Assembly (NCBI RefSeq): GCF_001306135.1
Contig: NZ_LGKP01000025.1
Span: 310,001-374,000, forward strand
Source: Herpetosiphon geysericola
Lineage (GTDB): Bacteria; Chloroflexota; Chloroflexia; Chloroflexales; Herpetosiphonaceae
Length of the DNA: 64,000 nucleotides
Direction of reading: 5' to 3'
This document shows, one piece after another, positions 9,435-17,886 of this stretch. Below the pieces are notes generated by a model. The model was not told where the DNA came from. It was given only the letters and a program-made list of their open reading frames with translations, and searched no databases. The stretch's first letter is position 1. Every line of letters begins with the position of its first letter. The position numbers and the translations under genes are program-made.

Positions 9435-10244
9435 CTACAAATGACGTAAAAAGCGATCAGGCTGGTTGAGAAAATCGCGCAACAACGTCACATGCTCAAT
9501 TGCGTTATATTCAATTGGTTGCAAGCCCGCTGCGCTAATTTGCAGCAACTGGGCCTTGGGATAGGCCATAATAATCGGCGAGTGGGTTACAATCACAAAT
9601 TGGCTTTGTTGCTGCTCAACTGCATCACGTATGAGCGCCAACAAACTCAATTGGCGAATGGGCGCTAATGGTGCTTCAGGTTCGTCGAGCAAATATAAGC
9701 CATTGGGCACAAAACGCGATTGAAACAAACGCAGAAAACTCTCGCCATGCGAAGCGTGATCGAGACCCTCGCCATAACGATGGCGCAGCTCGCCCAAGGT
9801 ACGCGAATGGGTTTGGCGGGCTTGAGCACGAGCCAATGGCGAAAGCGTGGTATCGGCTTCGACCTCGCGCAAGCCAATTTCAGCCTCGATGCGTAATTGA
9901 TTCAAGCGCTGAGCATAGCCAAAAAAATCTTCAGCCCGCAGGAAAAAGCCTCGCCCAGAGCGCTTGCGCCAACTCAGGTGCAAATATCTCGCCAAGCGTT
10001 GGGCTGAGGTCAGGCTTTGATCCTGCTCAAGATCGTAGGTGCCGACAGCGATTGAACGGGCAGCCACCGCCAAGCCTTCTAAAAAAGTCGATTTGCCAGA
10101 GCCATTATCGCCAACAATAATCGTGACTGGCGCGGTAAAATCGATTTCATGGTCAATCAAGGCCTGAATTGCTGGCACATTCAACGGAAATTGCTCGCGA
10201 TCATCGGCGGTTGGTGCTTTGACTTTGAGGCTGGCTAATAACAT
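9435..10244 (-). CDS. AAA/SMC-like ATPase
   Basis: This is a 269-residue stand-alone ABC-type ATPase without membrane segments. Visible motifs are Walker A GDNGSGKST near residue 45, the signature-like ASHGESFL, Walker B GLYLLDEPEAPL, and the H-loop IVTHSP. The layout matches small predicted AAA ATPases related to the RecF/SMC/OLD group; substrate unknown. It begins three bases after the xseA stop, so it is co-transcribed with and probably translationally coupled to exonuclease VII, suggesting a DNA-related role. That functional link is inference. Confidence 0.85.
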   Translation of the reverse strand: MLLASLKVKAPTADDREQFPLNVPAIQALIDHEIDFTAPVTIIVGDNGSGKSTFLEGLAVAARSIAVGTYDLEQDQSLTSAQRLARYLHLSWRKRSGRGFFLRAEDFFGYAQRLNQLRIEAEIGLREVEADTTLSPLARAQARQTHSRTLGELRHRYGEGLDHASHGESFLRLFQSRFVPNGLYLLDEPEAPLAPIRQLSLLALIRDAVEQQQSQFVIVTHSPIIMAYPKAQLLQISAAGLQPIEYNAIEHVTLLRDFLNQPDRFLRHL

Positions 10245-10247
10245 CGC

Positions 10248-11426
10248 TTAATCTCGCAGCTCATCAATTGTGGCCTGAATTTGGCCGTGATGTAGTTGAA
10301 TGCTGATTGTTTCGCCCACCGCAACTTGGTTGCGATTGGTGATGGCGTGGCCTGCGTGCAACACCACCGCATAGCCACGGGCCAAGGTGCGTTCGGGATT
10401 GAGTGCCACTAAACTACGCTCAGCAACTTGCACTTTCAAACGAGCCATTTCAAGCATGCGTTGCATGGCGCGTTGCAAGCGCTGTTGCTGGATGGTCATA
10501 TGCTCATGGCCTTGTTGCAAGCGCAATTGGGGATCGTGACGGAGCAATTGTTGTTGCTGCTGGTTGAGTTCGCTGCGCAACAATTGCAAACGTCCTTGGA
10601 ACAAACCATGCAATAACCCAACCTGATTGATCAATTCATCGCGCAGCGTGGCCAAATCGGGCGTGACCAACTCGGCGGCGGCAGAAGGCGTTGGCGCGCG
10701 CAAATCGGCAACAAAATCAACGATCGTTGTATCTGTTTCATGACCAACGCCCGTGACGACTGGTACTGGCGAGGCAAACACCGCGCGGGCTACAATCTCT
10801 TCGTTGAAGGCCCAGAGATCTTCAATTGAGCCACCGCCACGGGCCACAATAATCACATCTGGCTCGAAATCGAACAGCTCATACAAGGCCTCGACAATTG
10901 ATGGCGCTGCATCTTCGCCCTGCACGAGGGCTGGCGCGATAATAACTTCGGCCAATGGAAAGCGACGGCGCAGCACATTCAACATATCCTGCAAAGCCGC
11001 GCCAGTAGGCGAGGTAACAATACCGATGCGTTGCGGAAAAAGTGGTAAAGGGCGTTTGCGCTCGGTTAAGCCTTCGGCTTCGAGTTGGGCTTTGAGCCGT
11101 TCGTATTGAGCTTGCAAAAGGCCTTCGCCAGCAGGGGTGATGAAATCGAGATACAGTTGCAAGCGTCCGTTATACAGCTCGACTTTGCCATGGCCCAAAA
11201 TTGCCATGCCATCTTGCGGGAGGTAGCTAAGCCGTAAGGCAGTTGACCGCCAAATAACCGCATCGATCCGCGCATCGGCTTCCTTGAGCGTTAAATACCA
11301 ATGGCCCGATGAATGGCGTTTGCAATTGGAAACCTCGCCAAAGACCCAAACGTCGCTGACGACGGGATCGCTGGTGAGCACCGCATTGATATACCCACAT
11401 AATTCACTGACTGAAAGTTGTTCCAT
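10248..11426 (-). CDS. xseA: Exodeoxyribonuclease VII large subunit
   Basis: Exonuclease VII degrades single-stranded DNA from both ends. The 392-residue protein has an N-terminal OB fold (VSDVWVFGEVSNCKRHSSGHWYLTL) followed by the catalytic domain: IGIVTSPTGAALQDML, VIIVARGGGSIEDLWAFNEE, VVTGVGHETDTTIVDFVADLRAPTPSAAAE. A Gln-rich coiled coil (about 275-340) and the NPERTLARGYAVV motif come next. The small subunit xseB is not adjacent in this window; the next gene in the transcript is an ATPase instead. Confidence 0.96.
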   Translation of the reverse strand: MEQLSVSELCGYINAVLTSDPVVSDVWVFGEVSNCKRHSSGHWYLTLKEADARIDAVIWRSTALRLSYLPQDGMAILGHGKVELYNGRLQLYLDFITPAGEGLLQAQYERLKAQLEAEGLTERKRPLPLFPQRIGIVTSPTGAALQDMLNVLRRRFPLAEVIIAPALVQGEDAAPSIVEALYELFDFEPDVIIVARGGGSIEDLWAFNEEIVARAVFASPVPVVTGVGHETDTTIVDFVADLRAPTPSAAAELVTPDLATLRDELINQVGLLHGLFQGRLQLLRSELNQQQQQLLRHDPQLRLQQGHEHMTIQQQRLQRAMQRMLEMARLKVQVAERSLVALNPERTLARGYAVVLHAGHAITNRNQVAVGETISIQLHHGQIQATIDELRD

Positions 11427-11569
11427 GGCTTGGCCTGCTTACTGAGGATAGTAGCACAATTGTACGAGGAATTAGCCAAAAAAACAATCGTCGATTGTTA
11501 AACCACTGAGTTAACCCACGTTCCAAAATAGTATTTCACGTAGATCATTCTATGATTACAATGCACAAA

Positions 11570-11643
11570 TTGTCCTTTAGGGGGTGCAGGGGGATGAAAA
11601 CCCCCTGCGTTTCCCTCCAGGGGAGGGACGGAAGGGTGGCGAA
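11570..11643 (+). repeat. Two-hairpin dispersed repeat, copy 3
   Basis: Hairpin 1 is GCAGGGGG/CCCCCTGC. Hairpin 2 is CCCTCC/GGAGGG, a change on both sides of the stem relative to CCCGCC/GGCGGG in copy 2. It lies between the accB stop and the xseA start. Confidence 0.88.
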
Positions 11644-11697
11644 GCTTACATTCTTGTAAACATTAATGCCTTAACCCTCCCAAGAATATTTTGCAAC

Positions 11698-12162
11698 TTA
11701 ATCAAGCGGCACGATTGAAATCAGCACTTGGCCATACTCGACTGGCTGGCTATTTTCAACGTGAATGACTGCGACGCGGCCATGAATTTCGCTTTCAATT
11801 TCGTTCATCATCTTCATGGCTTCGACAATGCCGATCACATCGCCTGGATGCACTTCATCGCCAACTTTGACGTAGGGTGGATCTTTGGGCGATGGCGAGG
11901 CATAGAAGGTCCCAACCATGGGCGAGGTAATTGGCTGGCCGATTGATGCAGCTGGAGTTTCGGCGCTGCTGGCAGCAGGAGCCGCAGCTACGCCGCTGGT
12001 CACCACGACTGGGGCCGCCACAGCATAGGGCGTGCGCTTGACATGAATCTTGGCATCGCCACGCTCAAGGCTCAACTCGGTAATATCGGTTTGGGTGATT
12101 AAACGGAGCAACTCACGCACATCCTCGGTGAGTAAATTATGTTCTGGCGTTTGCTCACTCAT
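11698..12162 (-). CDS. accB: Biotin carboxyl carrier protein of acetyl-CoA carboxylase
   Basis: The carrier holds the biotin that shuttles CO2 in the first step of fatty acid synthesis. The 154-residue protein has an N-terminal helical region, an Ala/Pro linker (about 48-75) and a C-terminal biotinyl domain with [13 protein letters not shown] and [11 protein letters not shown]; the biotinylated lysine is Lys117. It is the last gene of the apparent pepQ-efp-accB unit, 99 bases after efp. The carboxylase subunit accC is not in the window. Confidence 0.96.
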   Translation of the reverse strand: MSEQTPEHNLLTEDVRELLRLITQTDITELSLERGDAKIHVKRTPYAVAAPVVVTSGVAAAPAASSAETPAASIGQPITSPMVGTFYASPSPKDPPYVKVGDEVHPGDVIGIVEAMKMMNEIESEIHGRVAVIHVENSQPVEYGQVLISIVPLD

Positions 12163-12261
12163 GGGCTAACATCCTCAACTACACTTTTAGAAATGGCGAC
12201 GGCGCAGGGAACGTGCCCAGCGCCGTGATGATCAGCTTTAAACTACGCGGCGCAACTCCAC

Positions 12262-12819
12262 CTAGATCCGGGTGAGGTACTTGCCGTTGGTGGTATCGAC
12301 CCGAATCCGTTCGCCGACGGCGACAAATGATGGCACTTGGACCACCAAACCGGTATCGGTTGTTGCAGGCTTGCCGCCACCTGAAGCGGTATCGCCTTTG
12401 TAGTTTGGCTCGGTTTCGACTACCGTCATCTCGACTGATGATGGCAACGAAATGTCCAATACTTCGTCTTCATAGGTCAAGACATCGAAGGTTTCGTTTT
12501 CGCGAATGTACAACAAGGCATCTTCGAGCAAATCCACGCTGACGGGGAATTGATCGTAGGTTTCGGTGTTCATCACGTAGATGTAGTTATCTTCGCGGTA
12601 GAGATATTGCACATTGCGGGTTGACAAGCGGGCTACTTCGAAGCGTTCGCCAGCCATAAAGGTTTTGACAGTGGTGGCACTGGTGCGGACATTGCGTAAG
12701 GTCAGGCGCAAGAATGCCGTCCCACGACCTTGCTTAACGTGGTTAGCTTCCATCACGCGGAACAATTCACCATCAATAATGAGGGTTAGACCTTTGCGTA
12801 CTTCACCTGTTGAGACCAT
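12262..12819 (-). CDS. efp: Translation elongation factor P
   Basis: EF-P relieves ribosomes stalled on polyproline. The 185-residue protein has the KOW-like domain 1, the OB domain 2 (VEMTVVETEPNYKGDTASGG) and C-terminal OB domain 3 (KPATTDTGLVVQVPSFV and VDTTNGKYLTRI). The tip residue inserted near the peptidyl-transferase centre is Arg32 (HVKQGRGTAF), not the Lys seen in E. coli. No epmA or earP modification gene is nearby. The gene is 33 bases after pepQ and upstream of accB, a common order. Its Shine-Dalgarno GGGAG is ten bases from the ATG. Confidence 0.97.
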   Translation of the reverse strand: MVSTGEVRKGLTLIIDGELFRVMEANHVKQGRGTAFLRLTLRNVRTSATTVKTFMAGERFEVARLSTRNVQYLYREDNYIYVMNTETYDQFPVSVDLLEDALLYIRENETFDVLTYEDEVLDISLPSSVEMTVVETEPNYKGDTASGGGKPATTDTGLVVQVPSFVAVGERIRVDTTNGKYLTRI

Positions 12820-12852
12820 GATACAAAAACTCCCTTTGGGTTGTAATAAATT

Positions 12853-13938
12853 TTAGGCTTGCTCGATCACAATAATCGGGTCAAGTGGTGACTGTGTAAG
12901 AGTTTCAACGCCATTGGCATTGAGCAGAACCAAGTTTTCGAGCCGCACGCCGCCCCAATCGGGCAGATAAATACCCGGCTCGATGCTGAAAATTGAGCCA
13001 ACTGGCAGCAGATCGTTGTGCACGCGGCTGAGCCGTGGCTCTTCGTGAATCTGCAAGCCAACCCCGTGGCCAGTGCCATGGCTGAAATATTCGCCATAGC
13101 CTGAGGCCTCGATGACATTGCGTGCCAAAGCATCAGCCTCTTTGCCTGTGGTGTTGGCGGTGATGCCGTTGGTGGCATCCGCAAGTGCGTGGCGCACAAT
13201 GCCATAAATTTCGTCGAATTTGGCATCGGGCTGGCCCAGCACGAGGGTGCGCGTCATATCGCCATGATAGCCAGCATACAGCGCGCCAAAATCAATCACA
13301 ATCGGTTGACCTTGGCCAAGTGGCGCGTTGCCAGCGTGATAATGGGGCAAGGCACTATTCAGGCCAGCACCCACGATAATCTCAAAGGCTAAGCCATCGC
13401 CGCCATGCTCCACAATCGCTTTATGCAATTCCCAAGCAACTTCACGTTCGAGCATGCTTGGGCGCAACATTGGCTTGACTGCTGCCAAGGCTTGATCGGT
13501 AATGTTAATTGCTTGACGCAAGGCCGCAACTTCTTCGCTGCTCTTGATCGCGCGGAGTTGCTCAGTCAACGAACCAATGGCAACCAAGGTTACATCAGCA
13601 GGCAAGGCTTGGCGCAAAGCATTGTAATCGGCAACGCTGAGTGTCGCTGGCTCGTAGCCCAAACGCTTGATTGGCGCAACATAGCGGCCAACGCAGCTAT
13701 ACAACGTTTCATCAAGCGTGCGCGTGATGGTTTCAAAGTGGCTGGCCTCTTGCGCTGCTTGCACGGTATAGCGGCCATCGGTAATTAATAATGCCCGTTG
13801 AGCATCAATTAATAACACGCCCGCCGAACCACTAAACCCGCTCAGATACCGCCGATTTTGGCTATTGACCACCAACAATCCATCAATTTGGGCTGCTTCA
13901 AAAAGCATCCGCAACGCTGCGAGCCGTTCTTGAGACAC
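12853..13938 (-). CDS. pepQ: Xaa-Pro peptidase (M24 family)
   Basis: This is a metal-dependent peptidase cleaving X-Pro bonds. It has an N-terminal creatinase-like domain (about 1-130) and a C-terminal pita-bread catalytic domain. The five metal ligands are visible: the two Asp in VIDFGALYAGYHGDMTRT, His in HGTGHGVGL, Glu in SIEPGIY, and Glu in GVRLEN. The GTG at 13938 (MSQERLAALR) is chosen as the family-like start; a second GTG seven codons upstream (13959) is possible, and neither has an ideal ribosome site. A hairpin lies just upstream. It heads the pepQ-efp-accB unit and could equally be called pepP-like. Confidence 0.9.
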   Translation of the reverse strand: MSQERLAALRMLFEAAQIDGLLVVNSQNRRYLSGFSGSAGVLLIDAQRALLITDGRYTVQAAQEASHFETITRTLDETLYSCVGRYVAPIKRLGYEPATLSVADYNALRQALPADVTLVAIGSLTEQLRAIKSSEEVAALRQAINITDQALAAVKPMLRPSMLEREVAWELHKAIVEHGGDGLAFEIIVGAGLNSALPHYHAGNAPLGQGQPIVIDFGALYAGYHGDMTRTLVLGQPDAKFDEIYGIVRHALADATNGITANTTGKEADALARNVIEASGYGEYFSHGTGHGVGLQIHEEPRLSRVHNDLLPVGSIFSIEPGIYLPDWGGVRLENLVLLNANGVETLTQSPLDPIIVIEQA

Positions 13939-13966
13939 CGCGCACCAGCCTTTCAGCACACTACAA

Positions 13967-13994
13967 GCCCGCTTGGGGTTGCCAACGGGCTTTG
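13967..13994. promoter_or_regulatory. Hairpin in the pepQ leader
   Basis: AAGCCCG and CGGGCTT arms, extended by TTGG/CCAA next to a bulged C, form a stem-loop 20-30 bases before the pepQ start on the minus strand. There is no T run on that side, so it is more likely an RNA leader structure than a terminator. Confidence 0.4.
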
Positions 13995-14492
13995 TGTAGT
14001 ATATATGCCATCAAAGATGCTTGTCAAACGTTTTTTATTGTAAAGCTATGATAGAGAACAGAGAGCAAAGAACATAGAACATAGGATGTTGGGGGTTGGG
14101 GATCAGGGGTCGGGGATTGGACGATAGGCTCTTGGCTTTGGGCTATTGGCTATAGGGTATGAAAAAATCATCTGGGCTAATCTGTGACAATCTGTGGCTA
14201 AAAGAACGATCATTCGTGCAATTCGTGCAATTCGTGGCTAAAAGAACGATCATTCGTGCTCTTCGTGCGCTTCGTGGATCAATCCGTTAACGCAGAGGCG
14301 CAGAGAGAAAAGATAAAGTATGAAGTATGAGGGATGAAGGATGAAATGTGGGGTATAGCAGGATAATCCAAACAATCTGTGGCTAAAAAATCGTTCTTCG
14401 TGCTCTTCGTGCGCTTCGCGGTTCCTATCGTTTGTGCAATTTGTTGATCAAAACCTTCCGATCCCCGACCTCCAACACCCGATCCTCAACTT
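13995..14492. repeat. Intergenic mosaic repeat block C
   Basis: No gene is seen. From about 14046 the sequence is built of the recurring modules: agaacatagaacatag, a G-rich gttggggatcaggggtcgg stretch, ctattggctatagg, a ctgtggctaaaagaacgatc module, attcgtgc and cttcgtgcgcttcgtgg arrays, aacgcagaggcgcagag, and gatgagggatgaagg. A 26-base module is repeated exactly at 14194-14219 and 14234-14259. The block runs up to the 3' end of the BTAD/AAA gene. Confidence 0.75.
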
Positions 14493-16646
14493 CTACTGAT
14501 AACTCGCTGCTAGGTGGAGACTGGCTTGGGCTGCGCCTGCAAAATCGCCTAATGCCTCGAAGGCTTGGCGGGCTGCGTCGAAACTAGCACGCGCCGCGAG
14601 CACATCGCCCTCCAACGCCCAGGCTCGACCAAGCCCAAGCATGCGCAGCGGCGTTGTTTCCAAGCTAAGCGCCCGTTGATAGAGTGTGACTGCTGCTTGG
14701 CCCGAGGCCATAATCAAGGCATGATAGCCAGCCATTTCTGCGTAGCGCGCTGCTTCGTGGGCATTGCCCGCAGCTTCATAATGGCTGGCCAATTGCACCG
14801 CCACTAGTGGCAACATACCCGCATAACTGGCGGCCAAAGCTTCGGCAGCCCGCCGATGAAACACTTGGCGCCGCGCCGTACTAAGCTGTTGCTGCCAAAC
14901 TTCAGCAATCAGCGGGTGGGCAATTTGATATTGGCCCGTTTGCTCAGCCAAAATGCCTTGCTGCAATAAGAGATCAAGCATATCGAGGGCTTGATCTTCG
15001 TCGCAATGGCTGACCTGTTGCAACAATTCTAGCTTACTGTTGATGCCCAAAATCATGGCGGCTGAGAGCAAGGCTTGGGCAGCACTCGGCAAACTGATTA
15101 AGCGTAAGCCCAATACATCAGCCAACGAGCTAGGAATTTGCTCGCTGGGAGCTTGGATTAATTCATGCAAAAAGTAGGGATTGCCCCGGCTGCGCTGATA
15201 AAGTTGGGTGCTGCGTTGCATATCACCGCCGTGTTGGCGAACCAATTGGGCGCTTTCGCTGGCACTCAGCGGTTGCAACTCATGGCGTTGGGCGATGTGG
15301 TTGCGTTGCCAATGCCAAATCAAATTGGCCAATTCACCTTGCACCTGATTAGCTCGATAGGTCAGGATAATCAGCACTGGCTTGGATTGCAAGCGTTCCG
15401 CAGCAAAGCCCAGCCAACCAAGCGAAAGTTGATCGGCCCAATGCGCATCGTCAAGCACCAACACCAAAGGCTGATCGGCAAAGAGCATCAACACTTGCAC
15501 CATGGCCTCGAAAATTCGCCGCCGTTCTTCGGCGGGCGTGGCAGTGCTCAGCGGCGGCACAATCTCGCGTTGCTTAAAATCGGGAATCAAGCGCGCCAAC
15601 TCGCTCTGCCAGTAGGGCGCTAATGGTGATTGTGCGCCAAACAGCCAATCCAACAATGCAGTTTGGTCGGTCCAGGCTAAAAATGGCGCAAATGGTAGCA
15701 ATTGGGTAATTTCCAGCCCGCGAGCCACAATCACCCGATGCACTTCGCGAATTTGGCCCAGCCATGTTTGCCACAAGCTGGTTTTGCCAATCCCTAGCTC
15801 GCCAGTGAGCAATACAACTTGGAGTTGCTGGTGCAAACTGGCTTGCCACGCTTGATGCAACAACGCGTAATCACGCTCGCGGCCAATTAATTGGGCCTTG
15901 TTGGTTGGAGTGGGCAAGTGTGGCGGTTGAAGCGGTGCGCTCGTTGGCGAGCCAAGAATTTGCATCCGCAGCGCTTGGGTTGCTGCTGCTGGATCCAAGC
16001 CTAGTTGTTGCTCAAGTTGATAGTGGAAATTGGTGTAGTGTTGTAAGGCATTGGCCCGTTGATCAAGCGCCAAGCACGCTTGAATCGCCGCTTGGACAAA
16101 TGGCTCATGCAGCGGATCAATCGTCAGGCCATGGCTGGCAAGCTGGAGTTTTTGATGCCAATCATCGCAGCGTTGCAACCCCTGTTCAAGCAATTGCAGA
16201 TAGTGCTGATGCAGCCGATTGCGCTCTTGCAGCAGCCACAATTCAAACTCTGGCGCATCGCGCAAATTCAGGCCATCGAGCAATGGGCCACGATAACATC
16301 CAAGCAGCTTTGTGAGATCAGGCTGATCGAATTGCCATAATGTGTGCAGATCGTTCCAGCACTCGCTGCCCAAGCTCAAACGATCATCGTGGCTGCGAAT
16401 GCAATCGTTGCCCAGTTGTTGGCGCAACAGCCAAAGGCAATTGCTCAAGTTTTTGCGCGCCGCACTGCTGCTACTTTCGGCCCAGAGCAAACCCAAAATG
16501 CGTTCGCGCGGCTGTGGCTGTGGTTGGCATGCCAAATAGGCCAATAACGCTATGGCCTTGGCATTGGTCAGGTTAATCAATTGCTGGTTGTAGAAAATTT
16601 GCGGCTGGCCCAAAAAATAATAGCATCGTTGCATCGCCATTCCCAA
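14493..16646 (-). CDS. BTAD/AAA-ATPase regulator (SARP/LuxR-like, possibly shortened)
   Basis: This is a 717-residue multidomain signalling protein. Residues about 10-90 are an OmpR-like winged helix, and about 95-240 a bacterial transcriptional activator (BTAD) domain of helical repeats. Residues about 255-500 are an AAA/STAND ATPase with Walker A GELGIGKTSLW and Walker B PLVLVLDDAHWAD, and the C-terminus contains TPR-like repeats. The frame ends abruptly inside a TPR-like unit (LHLAASYQ), next to a mosaic repeat block; relatives are usually longer, so 3' truncation is possible. Regulatory target unknown. Gln- and Leu-rich composition. Confidence 0.85.
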   Translation of the reverse strand: MGMAMQRCYYFLGQPQIFYNQQLINLTNAKAIALLAYLACQPQPQPRERILGLLWAESSSSAARKNLSNCLWLLRQQLGNDCIRSHDDRLSLGSECWNDLHTLWQFDQPDLTKLLGCYRGPLLDGLNLRDAPEFELWLLQERNRLHQHYLQLLEQGLQRCDDWHQKLQLASHGLTIDPLHEPFVQAAIQACLALDQRANALQHYTNFHYQLEQQLGLDPAAATQALRMQILGSPTSAPLQPPHLPTPTNKAQLIGRERDYALLHQAWQASLHQQLQVVLLTGELGIGKTSLWQTWLGQIREVHRVIVARGLEITQLLPFAPFLAWTDQTALLDWLFGAQSPLAPYWQSELARLIPDFKQREIVPPLSTATPAEERRRIFEAMVQVLMLFADQPLVLVLDDAHWADQLSLGWLGFAAERLQSKPVLIILTYRANQVQGELANLIWHWQRNHIAQRHELQPLSASESAQLVRQHGGDMQRSTQLYQRSRGNPYFLHELIQAPSEQIPSSLADVLGLRLISLPSAAQALLSAAMILGINSKLELLQQVSHCDEDQALDMLDLLLQQGILAEQTGQYQIAHPLIAEVWQQQLSTARRQVFHRRAAEALAASYAGMLPLVAVQLASHYEAAGNAHEAARYAEMAGYHALIMASGQAAVTLYQRALSLETTPLRMLGLGRAWALEGDVLAARASFDAARQAFEALGDFAGAAQASLHLAASYQ

Positions 16647-16775
16647 CCCAAAATCACCTAGCCAGCATTTTAAACCAAAATTGTATGAACTGGGAATGAA
16701 CTAAGGAAACCAAACAGGAAAGTAGCTTGCAATAATAGTATGAGTGAATAGTGATTAATCGTGGAGCAACGCCCA

Positions 16776-17243
16776 ATGACGACCGCAACCGCTGGCAAAC
16801 TACAAATAGGCGACCGCGCCCCAAACTTTCGGCTGCCCAACCAAAATGGCGCAATCGTCGATCTCAACGATTTGCTGGGCAAGCAGCATATTGTGCTCTT
16901 TTTCTATCCCAAAGATGATTCGCTGATTTGCGTGGCCGAAGTCTGTGCTTTTCGCGACCAATATGAAGTATTCAAGCAAGCAGGCGCCGAAGTCATTGGC
17001 GTAAGCAGCGATTCGGTTGAATCGCATAAGCAATTTGCGGCCAAACAGCGCTTGCCGTTTACCTTGCTGAGCGATGGCGATAGTGCGGTGCGCAAAGCCT
17101 ATGGCGCAACCACGCTGGGCATTTTTACTGGCCGCGTCACCTACATTATCGATCCGCAAGGCACGATTCAACATATTTTCTCATCACGCTTGAATGCCCA
17201 AAAACATATTGACGAATCGTTACGGATTCTGCAACAAGCCTAA
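16776..17243 (+). CDS. bcp: Peroxiredoxin, BCP/PrxQ type (copy 1)
   Basis: This thiol peroxidase reduces hydrogen peroxide and organic peroxides using thioredoxin. The 155-residue product has the thioredoxin fold (APNFRLPNQNG), the active-site segment FFYPKDDSLICVAEVC with peroxidatic Cys52 and resolving Cys57, and LLSDGDSAVRKAYGA. The usual Thr of PxxxTxxC is Ser. The ATG at 16776 matches the start of copy 2 and has GGAG nine bases upstream; a GTG at 16761 is an alternative. It is followed after 22 bases by a gapless paralogue. Confidence 0.93.
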   Translation: MTTATAGKLQIGDRAPNFRLPNQNGAIVDLNDLLGKQHIVLFFYPKDDSLICVAEVCAFRDQYEVFKQAGAEVIGVSSDSVESHKQFAAKQRLPFTLLSDGDSAVRKAYGATTLGIFTGRVTYIIDPQGTIQHIFSSRLNAQKHIDESLRILQQA

Positions 17244-17265
17244 ATTTTAGTGGGGAGTTTTTAAG

Positions 17266-17733
17266 ATGGCGACTGCAACCACTGGCAAACTGAGCGTTGG
17301 CGATCAAGCTCCAGCGTTTAGCCTGCCCAACCAAGCTGGCCAAATGATCGATCTCCAAAGCCTGATTGGCCACAAGAAAATCGTTTTGTTTTTCTATCCC
17401 AAGGATCATTCTGCTGGCTGCGTGGCCGAAGTGTGTGCTTTTCGCGACCAATACGAGGTATTCAAACAGGCTGGAGCTGAAGTGATTGGCATTAGCAGCG
17501 ATTCAGTTGAATCGCACGAGCAGTTTGCCGCCAATCATCGGCTACCATTTACCTTGTTGAGCGATCGCGATGGCACGGTGCGCAAGCTCTATGGTGCAAC
17601 GACCTTGGGTATTTTGGCAGGCCGCGTAACGTATATCATCGATCAAAAGGGCACGATTCAGCATATTTTCTCGTCGATGCTCAATTTCAACAAACACATC
17701 AGCGAAGCGCTGCGCATCATCAACGAGGCCTAA
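17266..17733 (+). CDS. bcp: Peroxiredoxin, BCP/PrxQ type (copy 2)
   Basis: This is a second 155-residue PrxQ, aligning with copy 1 without gaps from MATATTGKL to the C-terminus. The active site is FFYPKDHSAGCVAEVC, with Cys52 and Cys57. Differences cluster around the active-site loop (DDSLIC versus DHSAGC) and the N-terminal third, while residues about 57-85 are nearly identical. GGGGAG lies eight bases before the ATG. The pair is a tandem duplication, presumably one transcript. Separate substrate preferences are possible but not shown. Confidence 0.93.
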   Translation: MATATTGKLSVGDQAPAFSLPNQAGQMIDLQSLIGHKKIVLFFYPKDHSAGCVAEVCAFRDQYEVFKQAGAEVIGISSDSVESHEQFAANHRLPFTLLSDRDGTVRKLYGATTLGILAGRVTYIIDQKGTIQHIFSSMLNFNKHISEALRIINEA

Positions 17734-17886
17734 CCACGAAGGCTATAGGCTATTGGCTTTTGATCCACGAAGGACACGAAGCGCACGAAGGCGTTAAAAT
17801 TTCGCGTTCTTCGTGTCCTTCGCGGTTTCAAGCGTAATTTTGCCTTTTGACTTTCCTTCATCCCTCATACTTCATACTTCATCCTT
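17734..17886. repeat. Intergenic mosaic repeat block D
   Basis: A ccacgaag/cacgaag array (17766-17790) faces a cttcgtgtccttcgcgg array (17808-17827) and can form a long hairpin between the convergent peroxiredoxin and response-regulator genes. Ttttgac and catccctcatacttcat modules follow. A role as a bidirectional terminator is possible but unproven. Confidence 0.7.

Noticed and set aside
14194-14259. Short direct repeats considered as a CRISPR array
   Set aside because: There are only two copies, the spacer is made of other common modules, and no cas genes are present. The same reasoning applies to 24292-24477.
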